Shown here: positions 19,062 to 26,498 of the stretch, piece by piece
Position numbering within the stretch: the first letter of the stretch is position 1
Layout: each line of letters opens with the position of its first letter
IMG/VR virus record: IMGVR_UViG_3300030012_003430
Span: 1-45,059 of that record
From: a virus
Direction: 5' to 3' (one strand)
Length of the DNA stretch: 45,059 nt
Position numbers and translations under genes: made by a program
The notes under the pieces: model-generated
What the model was told of the DNA's origin: nothing
The model's database searches: none
Seen by the model: the letters and a program-made list of their open reading frames with translations, nothing else

Positions 19062-22000
19062 AATCGATTATTGATCAATTAATAGATGAAGAGTTGATGA
19101 TAACTCAACATCCAAGAAAAGATATGATTGTTTCTGCGATCGGAAACCCAGATTTTCTCTTAACCTTTTCCGACGTTAATAAAGTTGGCATCAATCCAAA
19201 GACAAAGTTCAATACTCCTGCTGGTATTTATGGCTGGCATTTTAATCAGGAAACAATTGACGGAGCAAAGAGAAACGAGATTTTTGCTTCAGGTAGAGAT
19301 TACGGACACTTGATGAAAGTCAGGGATGGTGCCAAAGTTCTCTGGCTTGGTGATGATGGCAAGACGGGCGATGTTCCTTCACGAGAAGAAATTAATGCTG
19401 CGATTGCTAGAAAGTACCCGGCATTTACGGAAGACACTTTCCCAATTTATAATATGCCTTCTGGACCTCCAGGTTCGGATTCGCCACCTAAAAAGATGTT
19501 GGCTCAAAATAAAGAAGCCGCTCATGGTTTTGTTACGCCACAAGAATGGCTAGAAGATCCCAAACACGTTGAAACTTTGTCCAAGGTTTCCCAGCGAGAG
19601 TATGGCGGCAGCACAGAATCCGAAAAGCTTTATGACTACGTTCAGGCTGCGGCTAAGGCGTTAGAAATAGCAACTGATAAAAAGATTACTCTTTTATCCA
19701 ACGGTATTCTTCGAGCTATTGGGTACGATGCCGTCATTGATGCTGAAGGTAAGGGGATCATCCACAAGGCAGAAAGACAACAAGGTTTTTTCACACACAG
19801 GGGTGCATTGGATCATATAACAACAATCCCTAACAAGCAATATGTTTTTAGAGATTCTACTTTATATAAACTGCTTCGAGAGCCTGGTGTTCCTGTAGAC
19901 AAAAAAGCGGCAGCCCTAAAAATACTTTTGAGCAACAAACCAAAAGTAGCTCCAGGTGCCGATCCACAATTCGCCGCTGATTTTCAGAAGAGTGATATAT
20001 TTGATACTTTAGATTATATGACAGACGACCTAAGAAATCCGCTTAGTTCTGAGATGATTGGGGACATACTGAACTGGATTGACAAGAATGGCGAGCAGAG
20101 TCCTTTGATGATAGGTAAGATATTGCAGAATCTGTTCAAACACCCTGGTATGTCTAAGGAAATGATCGAACAAGCCCTAAAGAAAGAACAAGACCCAGAG
20201 ATTTATCGCTCGATACTTCTAAATCCTAATGCTCCAGAAGACTTCCTAAAGAAAGTATACTTTGGTAATTTAGTTATTCCCTTTGACGGTGACGAGGTTG
20301 CTGCTGTTTTGGGTAGTCCCAATGTTCCTGTCGGTCTTTTAAACTATGAGGCAGCCCAGTATGCTGCGGTAGAACCCAATGAACAACTTGGAAGATATCG
20401 TGGTGGAGACAATAGGCGTGCTCGCCGAGCTAGAGAAGTCTTGATGAGTCCTAATGTTACAGAGGAAATATTTAACAAAGTCGCCAGGCTAGAAAATGGC
20501 GAACTTGATTTGAACAGAAGACTTGTTAGTGATGCCCTTAGTGGCAAGAACGTCCCTATGAGTTATTACAGGGACATCTTAGATAGCATGTATGATGGAA
20601 CAATCCCAGACTATACATCAGACGAGCATCTTTTTGATATGATTCGTAGTCAATACACTCCTGAAGAAGTTCAGATAGAGGTATTGAAGAACTACGAAAA
20701 GCTTGCTGGGCTTAGCAATTATCGTGTGACTCTTATGCCAAGTCTAAAGTTTGCCCTTCGTTCTCGTTTCAATGCCTCTGGTAAAAGACCGTCCAAGAAA
20801 TATCTGGAAGCAATGAAAGAGGTATATAATACAATTGCTAGCGATAAGAAAAAGTTTGTTACTGATGGGTTTTCTTTAGAAAAAATTGAAGCACTATTTT
20901 CTAAACTTGGAGTGAAAGTAAACGAGGGTATGGATTTAAAGTCTTTATTGAGAAAAGTCATAAACGAAACAATAAACCAAGAGCGAGTTTATCAAGTCAA
21001 CAAAAAACTTTACGAAGAATATGCTGAATGTCTTGGCGAAGATATGCGAACAACTTTTTGGGATCTGCCCGAAGAAGCCAAGAACTTTGTGATTGAAGAT
21101 TGGATAGAACAAGGCAAACCAGGACAATCTATCGCAGAACAACTTTTCGGTTCCCGATCAGAATTAGAACAACCCTTCCACCAACTCAATGAGATTAGTA
21201 GCGAAGTTTATGATTATCTTGCTGATGCTGCTGCTAGTTTGTCTGCCTCAGAGTTGCGACCATTGTTCGGAGACAACGAACGTGTAATCATCCCTATGGT
21301 CTCAGAAGAGAATGAGCAGGTCAAAGAATTTTACGAGATGATCGTTGAGCCGCTCGCAGCCAAAGGCATCAAGGTTGACCTTAAGAATGGTGTCGCAACC
21401 AAAGAGATTGAGACACAACGAGGGAAACAAGAAAGAAAAACAAAACTAGGCAAGACCATCGGCAAAGAACTTTCAGCCGCTACACAAAAGTGGTGGAACA
21501 AGTTCCAAGCTGACTTCCTAGGTAATCCAGAAATCTTAGAAGCCCAAGACGCTATCATAATCACTCAGCACCCACTCGACGTAGCAAGAATGTCAGATTT
21601 CAGCGAATCAGATATTCAATCCTGCCACTCAGAAGGTTCTGACTATTTTAGATGTGCTTTAGCTGACGCAAACCGTGCGGGTGCCGTGGCCTATTTGATT
21701 GATGGCGAAGATGTGCCCTATGCTCAAGAACACATCAAAGATACAGAGTTGTTTGCTGATCGCCAAAGAGACGTTGAAGGTATTACGCCAAGAGCCCGTG
21801 TTCGTCTCCGCAGATTTGATAACATCAATGCTGCGAAAGAGGGCGGACCTCTAGCCCTTCTTGCTCCAGAAACCAGAGTGTATGGCAAGAAGGTACCAGG
21901 ATTCTTGAGTACTGTTGCTGCTTGGGCTCGCAGCGTCCAACAGGGAAACCCAGTCTTCAAAGAAAAGCAGAATCTTAATAACTTTATAATGCGTGGTGGT

Positions 22001-24637
22001 TCGTACACTGATACACCACCTTACAAAATGTTTAATGCTTTGCTTGGAGAAGATGAGTATGACGGCGCAGACTACACCCGAAAAATGGGCGAAGAAAGCG
22101 ATGTGGATTATGAAGACCCCGCCCGAGTACAGGAAATGATTGATGCTGCTGCTGAGGCAATGGCTGAAGCCAAATATGATTATCTTAATGACGAGAATGT
22201 TGAGTTTGATTATGATGTCCAGTGGGATGAATGGAGTGAAGCACCAGAGATAAACTATAGCATTAAGGTTATGTTTGACTATCCAGTCTATAAGTTTATT
22301 GGTGCCCCAAATGTTGGAAGCGAAGAAGAATATAGCAAAGAAGAGATGATTAGTGCTCTACGCCGTCAGTCAGCAATGGGAGCCGTAAGAGATGTAGCCG
22401 AAAACGCATACGACAACTCCGACTACTACGACCAGTACATGGACTATAGGTGGAGTGCCAGCATCCAAGAGCGAAGGTTCGGCAGTGAGACAAGACCCGT
22501 AGTTGAGGTCATCGCATTTATTGAAGATGTAACTCACGACCCTGACAACTTTGGATACGAAGTTGCTGATAAAGTTAAGTCTTACCTCTTAGATGAATGG
22601 GAAGAAATTGACAGAGAAATAGAAACCGCTCTTAAAGAAGACGGTTGGATGATCCAACAACCTTATGACAGAATCAAGGTTGACCCAGAAGATGTGAAGA
22701 AACTAGGTTCAGAATCTTTTGAGAACTTCAGCATAGTTAAAGATGCCGATAGGGGCATTAAAGCCTCGATGTCTGAAAGACTTCAGGGCTATCCACTAGG
22801 CGGCACTCGTGTGGCTTACTCAGTGGTCAATGACGAGAAAGTGCCCGTTAGGTACCCATCAGGTCCAAAACTTGTTGAGATCATTAGGGAAACAGGCGAA
22901 GACTTTAATGTCATCTCAGGCACAGGTTGGACTATTTTGGGGTTCTCGCCAGAGCGACGAAACAATGTCCTAAAGACAATCAGAAAAGAGATTATGGATG
23001 CCGCCAGAGCAGCAGCCTCACAACCTAGCCTGCCGCTTGACTTGCCTGATGGCGAGAAGCAAGATGTAGAAAAACTGTTGCCGGCTGTGGATGAAGTTCA
23101 GGTTGGACTCAGACAGGAGTCTGTAACATTACAACCATACAGAAGAAAAGGTCAGCCAGAGTATGCTGCTCAGGGTGCCATTATCTTTACATTTAAGCCA
23201 AGCGATAGCCAAGAACAGATTGATACCAATCTCAAGTTTGTTAAGTATCTTGATAATAACCCAGAGCCAATCTACGATGCCATTCAAAAAGAGTGGACCG
23301 AGATCTTAGACATCTTTGAAAAAGAGTTGCCCTTACAAAAGGAGCCACCAAAACAAGAATCTCTAAAATCAACCTTACAAAACTTGATTAAGGAAGTTCT
23401 AACTGAAGCCAAGTTTGAGAACGAAGCAACGAAGATGGTAAGAGATGCTGTAAAGAACATTAAGGACCATCTACGAGCTAACGGCGGAGAGCCTAGGATC
23501 AAGCCACGCTTTGGGTCAATAGAGAATCCTCTAGAAAGTATTGTCTATGATAAGAAGTACTTTGGAGGACTTCCCGACAGGTTAGCTGACCAAGGCATCG
23601 TCAAGGTAACTTTCAGTATGAAGGTCGAGCCTTCTACCGCTTTTGGCGAAGGTAAGAAGTTCGGCGTTGACGGGAAGACAATCACATATGACGACGATGA
23701 CCCTCGTTCAGGGGAAACCGCAAGAGAGCGTCAAGTTGTTGTGAATGTTTATCTTTCAGACGAGTTCAGTATGAAGGATATGTCTAGACTTGTTGAGAAG
23801 ATGAAAGATACGGCGGTACATGAGATTACTCACGGTGGTCAATCTACTGATATATTAAGAAAGTCAGGGAGAGCCCAGATGAAAGCTTTTCAGTACGGAT
23901 TGACTTCTATAGACGCTCTTCGGCTTTATTATCTTGATCCCGCAGAAACCGAAGCATATGCTCGTGGTCTTTATAAGCGAGCCAAGATGTCTAAAGTACC
24001 TTACACAGCCAAGTTAGATGAGCAGATAAACGAGCTTTTAGACTTCTACAGTCACCCCAAAATGTTGGAGAAGAAAGACACTCAATACACAGAAGAAGAG
24101 GTAAAAGACTTTTTCAAAAACGAATATCGACAATCACTTATCGACTATGCTAAAAAGAACTTGCCTGCTGCTGTGATTGAGAATCTAATTAGAGAAGCTA
24201 TGGAAGATGAAGATTACGACGGAGTAGACTCAATTGACTACAAGGGCGAGCACTCTGCCCCAGTGGCGGAAGACGGTGCTCCTCTATGGAACGTTTCAGC
24301 CAACGGTATATATCCAGATGATGTCTACGGACCAAATGGTTTGAGTTGGTACGGAACTGGCGATAACGACAAGGATGAAATAGCTTATAATATTATAGCA
24401 GGTAAAAACGGTGCCCAGAACAACCCCGAGTATGAAGTAGAAATACACCGAGCCGTCCCAAGAGGTATACAAGGTATCAATCGGGGTGATTGGGTTACAA
24501 TCGTAAAGGGATATGCTGAAGACCATGGCGAGAGTGCTCTTAAAGGTGAATACGAGATCATAAGTAAAACCGTCAAAGCTAAAGACATTTTCACTGACGG
24601 TAACTCTTGGCTAGAGTGGGGATACGACCCGCAATGA
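19058..24637 (+). CDS. Giant multidomain protein: ART-like, LRV-repeat, central and HExxH zincin modules
   Basis: This 1859-residue protein (about 210 kDa) starts in an ATGA overlap. The N terminus, MKSIIDQLIDEELM, is a tag variant. Residues about 15-270 include TPAGIYGWHF (53-62) and GYDAVID (222-228) followed by GIIH and a Phe pair, a layout like ADP-ribosyltransferases of polyvalent phage proteins; weak evidence. Residues about 386-500 hold LRV-like repeats with the cores LNPNAP, GSPNVP, MSPNVT and GKNVP. A second tag-like segment lies at 625-637 (MDLKSLLRKVINE). The middle contains ITQHPLDVARMSDF and QSCHSEG (854-860); ITQHP also occurs at 15-19. A third tag-like segment (1434-1451) ends LTEA, an exact gp21-type site. 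The last module has HEITH at 1588-1592 and ETEAY at 1630-1634, a zinc metalloprotease signature. It may be a polyprotein. Confidence 0.8.
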   Translation: MKSIIDQLIDEELMITQHPRKDMIVSAIGNPDFLLTFSDVNKVGINPKTKFNTPAGIYGWHFNQETIDGAKRNEIFASGRDYGHLMKVRDGAKVLWLGDDGKTGDVPSREEINAAIARKYPAFTEDTFPIYNMPSGPPGSDSPPKKMLAQNKEAAHGFVTPQEWLEDPKHVETLSKVSQREYGGSTESEKLYDYVQAAAKALEIATDKKITLLSNGILRAIGYDAVIDAEGKGIIHKAERQQGFFTHRGALDHITTIPNKQYVFRDSTLYKLLREPGVPVDKKAAALKILLSNKPKVAPGADPQFAADFQKSDIFDTLDYMTDDLRNPLSSEMIGDILNWIDKNGEQSPLMIGKILQNLFKHPGMSKEMIEQALKKEQDPEIYRSILLNPNAPEDFLKKVYFGNLVIPFDGDEVAAVLGSPNVPVGLLNYEAAQYAAVEPNEQLGRYRGGDNRRARRAREVLMSPNVTEEIFNKVARLENGELDLNRRLVSDALSGKNVPMSYYRDILDSMYDGTIPDYTSDEHLFDMIRSQYTPEEVQIEVLKNYEKLAGLSNYRVTLMPSLKFALRSRFNASGKRPSKKYLEAMKEVYNTIASDKKKFVTDGFSLEKIEALFSKLGVKVNEGMDLKSLLRKVINETINQERVYQVNKKLYEEYAECLGEDMRTTFWDLPEEAKNFVIEDWIEQGKPGQSIAEQLFGSRSELEQPFHQLNEISSEVYDYLADAAASLSASELRPLFGDNERVIIPMVSEENEQVKEFYEMIVEPLAAKGIKVDLKNGVATKEIETQRGKQERKTKLGKTIGKELSAATQKWWNKFQADFLGNPEILEAQDAIIITQHPLDVARMSDFSESDIQSCHSEGSDYFRCALADANRAGAVAYLIDGEDVPYAQEHIKDTELFADRQRDVEGITPRARVRLRRFDNINAAKEGGPLALLAPETRVYGKKVPGFLSTVAAWARSVQQGNPVFKEKQNLNNFIMRGGSYTDTPPYKMFNALLGEDEYDGADYTRKMGEESDVDYEDPARVQEMIDAAAEAMAEAKYDYLNDENVEFDYDVQWDEWSEAPEINYSIKVMFDYPVYKFIGAPNVGSEEEYSKEEMISALRRQSAMGAVRDVAENAYDNSDYYDQYMDYRWSASIQERRFGSETRPVVEVIAFIEDVTHDPDNFGYEVADKVKSYLLDEWEEIDREIETALKEDGWMIQQPYDRIKVDPEDVKKLGSESFENFSIVKDADRGIKASMSERLQGYPLGGTRVAYSVVNDEKVPVRYPSGPKLVEIIRETGEDFNVISGTGWTILGFSPERRNNVLKTIRKEIMDAARAAASQPSLPLDLPDGEKQDVEKLLPAVDEVQVGLRQESVTLQPYRRKGQPEYAAQGAIIFTFKPSDSQEQIDTNLKFVKYLDNNPEPIYDAIQKEWTEILDIFEKELPLQKEPPKQESLKSTLQNLIKEVLTEAKFENEATKMVRDAVKNIKDHLRANGGEPRIKPRFGSIENPLESIVYDKKYFGGLPDRLADQGIVKVTFSMKVEPSTAFGEGKKFGVDGKTITYDDDDPRSGETARERQVVVNVYLSDEFSMKDMSRLVEKMKDTAVHEITHGGQSTDILRKSGRAQMKAFQYGLTSIDALRLYYLDPAETEAYARGLYKRAKMSKVPYTAKLDEQINELLDFYSHPKMLEKKDTQYTEEEVKDFFKNEYRQSLIDYAKKNLPAAVIENLIREAMEDEDYDGVDSIDYKGEHSAPVAEDGAPLWNVSANGIYPDDVYGPNGLSWYGTGDNDKDEIAYNIIAGKNGAQNNPEYEVEIHRAVPRGIQGINRGDWVTIVKGYAEDHGESALKGEYEIISKTVKAKDIFTDGNSWLEWGYDPQ

Positions 24638-24675
24638 AAAAACTATGGATACGCTAGACTATGTTTTGGGGAACA

Positions 24676-24683
24676 AATAAATA
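24676..24683 (+). promoter_or_regulatory. Candidate T4-late-type promoter element
   Basis: The 73-base gap after the giant gene contains AATAAATA at 24676-24683, one base different from the T4 late element TATAAATA and 27 bases before the next ATG. The gap also has a weak inverted repeat, TTTGGG with CCCAAA, spaced about 22 bases apart and without a T run. Low confidence, because the region is AT-rich. Confidence 0.25.
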
Positions 24684-24710
24684 AAAGAATCTTCCCAAAC
24701 TATTTACTAT

Positions 24711-25211
24711 ATGGATAGAGAAAGGGAAGCGTGGCAGAATATAAAAGACAACGCCACATCTGACTATCATTATGCTGAGGTGTATGACGCCACACCTGTG
24801 ACTAGACCAAACTATATTACGGCTACTGTATGGACGACCGTGGTTGCCGTGTTAGTGTGTGCTGTATTCTCAGGTTTCCTTCTCTATCTTTACAACGAAA
24901 GCAATATAGAGGAAACATTGTCACAGGCTGTCAATGAAGCAATCATTTCTCTAGAGCAAACCATAGAACTTCAGAGCAAAGAAATCTCTGCTTTGAAGGA
25001 AGAAAATAAAAAGATACACAAATATCTTGAACTCTGGACCCCGCTTGACACACAACGCCTGCGCAAACAATACGAAGACAGTCGCAAACCACCGACAGAT
25101 GATGATTTATTTAACCTAGGACCAGATATTATTATAAACGGTCGAGCATTACCACCCCTTAGAAGACTACAAAGCAAGGAGCAAAAACTATGCTTACCTT
25201 TCTTGGAATAA
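24711..25211 (+). CDS. Single-pass membrane protein with coiled coil, coupled to the M50 protease
   Basis: This 166-residue protein has a polar N-terminal region of about 36 residues, one membrane helix at about 37-61 (VWTTVVAVLVCAVFSGFLLY), then a heptad-like coiled coil at about 66-105 (SLEQTIELQSKEISALKEEN) and a Pro/Arg-rich tail. No signal-peptidase site is evident. The gene overlaps the M50 protease gene by 22 bases, so the two are probably translated together. It could be a partner, substrate or adaptor of that protease; a spanin-like role is an alternative. Function is unknown. Confidence 0.7.
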   Translation: MDREREAWQNIKDNATSDYHYAEVYDATPVTRPNYITATVWTTVVAVLVCAVFSGFLLYLYNESNIEETLSQAVNEAIISLEQTIELQSKEISALKEENKKIHKYLELWTPLDTQRLRKQYEDSRKPPTDDDLFNLGPDIIINGRALPPLRRLQSKEQKLCLPFLE

Positions 25212-25993
25212 TTGTTTTAGTAATATTTGTCCACGAAATGGGACATTATCTCGCTGCCCGAGCAATGGGTGTCGCAGTTGATAGTTTTTCAATCGGGTTC
25301 GGCAAAGTTCTCCTCAAAAAGAAACTGTGGGGAACTGAATGGCGAGTGTCACTCTTACCTTTCGGCGGATATATTATGCCCCGAGGCGAGCAAGATTACA
25401 ACAATCAAAAAGAAGACCCAGAATCCTTTTGGGCTGCTGCTCCCTGGAGGCGTGCAGTCATTGCAGTAATGGGACCAGTTTTTAACTTATTGCTCGCCTG
25501 GCCTTTGTACTTTATTTTCCTTGTGGGTCAGCCATACCCTGATGTTGTAGTTCCTGAGGGTGCCGAACCAGCAAGGATTAGTGTATCTGAAGCAGCTTAC
25601 TATTCTCATAAAATTTCGACTAACTTTTACAAGAAAATATGGACAGCAGTATCAACCCCTAAGCCAGAGTCGATGTCAATTAGAGACGTTGGCGGACCTG
25701 TTGCTGTATACCAATACACAGAGACTGCGAGAAAGCGCAGTGTAGAAACAGGAGATTGGGGATTCCTTATTGATTGGATTGTATTTTTCTCAATCAATCT
25801 CGGTATAATAAATCTTTTACCAATACCAGTGCTAGATGGTGGTCATATAGCGATGGCTGGTTATGAAACAGCCACAAGAAAAAAACTATCAATCATAGCC
25901 CGCCACAGGTTAAACTATGTTGGACTGTTTATGGTGGGTGGAATATTCATTCTAGCAATATTATCAGATACGTTTAGACTGATAGGTATTTAG
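25190..25993 (+). CDS. M50-family site-2 protease (RseP-like, PDZ-less)
   Basis: This 267-residue membrane protein has the zinc site HEMGH at residues 15-19 at the end of the first membrane helix and the third ligand D216 in NLLPIPVLDGGH. A second conserved RseP motif, GPVFN (95-99), is also present. Four hydrophobic helices fit the minimal S2P core. RseP has about 450 residues because of periplasmic PDZ domains; here only about 70 residues separate the two core halves, so PDZ is absent. Such enzymes cut membrane-bound anti-sigma factors or other single-pass proteins. The gene overlaps an upstream membrane coiled-coil gene. The catalytic residues appear intact. Confidence 0.88.
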   Translation: MLTFLGIIVLVIFVHEMGHYLAARAMGVAVDSFSIGFGKVLLKKKLWGTEWRVSLLPFGGYIMPRGEQDYNNQKEDPESFWAAAPWRRAVIAVMGPVFNLLLAWPLYFIFLVGQPYPDVVVPEGAEPARISVSEAAYYSHKISTNFYKKIWTAVSTPKPESMSIRDVGGPVAVYQYTETARKRSVETGDWGFLIDWIVFFSINLGIINLLPIPVLDGGHIAMAGYETATRKKLSIIARHRLNYVGLFMVGGIFILAILSDTFRLIGI

Positions 25994-26028
25994 AAACTAT
26001 TTATACTATTCCACAAATGGAGACAAAA

Positions 26029-26280
26029 ATGAAAATCACCAAATCACAACTAAGACAACTTATCAAAGAAGAGCTTCTTAGGGAAACAAGGGAACTACAA
26101 GGAGACCCAATTGAGATTATGGGCGGATTCAAGATGTTAAGCTCAGGGCTCCGAAACCTTCAGAGAGGTCTTTCTAAAGAGCAAGGTCTTTCTAAAGAGC
26201 AGCAAGGTGAATATTCACGTGAATTTATGGAATTAAGAAAAGAACTTGTCGCTTTGCGAAAAAAAGTGCTGGGAATGTAA
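26029..26280 (+). CDS. Small MKIT-tagged helical protein (83 aa)
   Basis: The ATG at 26029 is preferred over 26017 because GGAG lies six bases upstream of it and because it places the standard tag at the N terminus: MKITKSQLRQLIKEE, with I12-K-E14. The rest is predicted helical and charged, with a short repeat GLSKEQGLSKEQ around residues 47-58 from an 18-bp tandem duplication. There is no membrane segment. Its stop is directly followed by another tagged gene. Function is unknown. Confidence 0.7.
   Translation: MKITKSQLRQLIKEELLRETRELQGDPIEIMGGFKMLSSGLRNLQRGLSKEQGLSKEQQGEYSREFMELRKELVALRKKVLGM
26167..26202 (+). repeat. 18-bp tandem duplication inside a tagged gene
   Basis: Two adjacent 18-base units (26167-26184 and 26185-26202) differ only at their last base and encode GLSKEQ twice. 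The duplication keeps the frame. It looks recent and suggests tolerance of length change in this part of the protein. Confidence 0.9.
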
Positions 26281-26281
26281 A

Positions 26282-26428
26282 ATGAAAATAACCAAGTCCC
26301 AACTCATAAAAATGATCAGAGAAGAGATTATGGCAGAGCGCTGCCAGAAGGGTTACAAGACCCACGAAAAACGCAAGACCAAAAAGATGTTCGGCAGAAC
26401 ATACAGAAACTGCGTCAAAGCAGACTAA
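26282..26428 (+). CDS. 48-residue MKIT-tagged basic protein
   Basis: This very short gene starts one base after the preceding stop. Its first 15 residues, MKITKSQLIKMIREE, closely match the tag of the upstream gene, and the DNA is similar too, so the pair may share a recent origin. I12-R-E14 sits at the tag position. The remaining 33 residues are basic with two Cys (ERCQKGYKTHEKRKTKKMFG, then NCVKAD). Removal of the tag would leave a peptide of about 34 residues. No function is recognised. Confidence 0.7.
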   Translation: MKITKSQLIKMIREEIMAERCQKGYKTHEKRKTKKMFGRTYRNCVKAD

Positions 26429-26439
26429 TCTAAAAAACC

Positions 26440-26467
26440 TTTACAACTAAAATATACCTGATACAAT
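26440..26467 (+). promoter_or_regulatory. Sigma70-like promoter before the Mre11-Rad50 fusion gene
   Basis: The 70-base gap holds TTTACA (26440-26445), a 16-base spacer and TACAAT (26462-26467). A strong ribosome-binding site, AGGAGG, at 26484-26489 is followed by the ATG at 26499. The layout parallels the candidate promoter at 15513, so both replication-related blocks could be read early by host RNA polymerase. Confidence 0.6.
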
Positions 26468-26498
26468 AGTTCTGGAAAACTATAGGAGGAGTTCGTCT

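Noticed and set aside
24664-24699. Terminator from the TTTGGG/CCCAAA inverted repeat
   Set aside because: The stem is only six pairs with a loop of over 20 bases and no T run follows.
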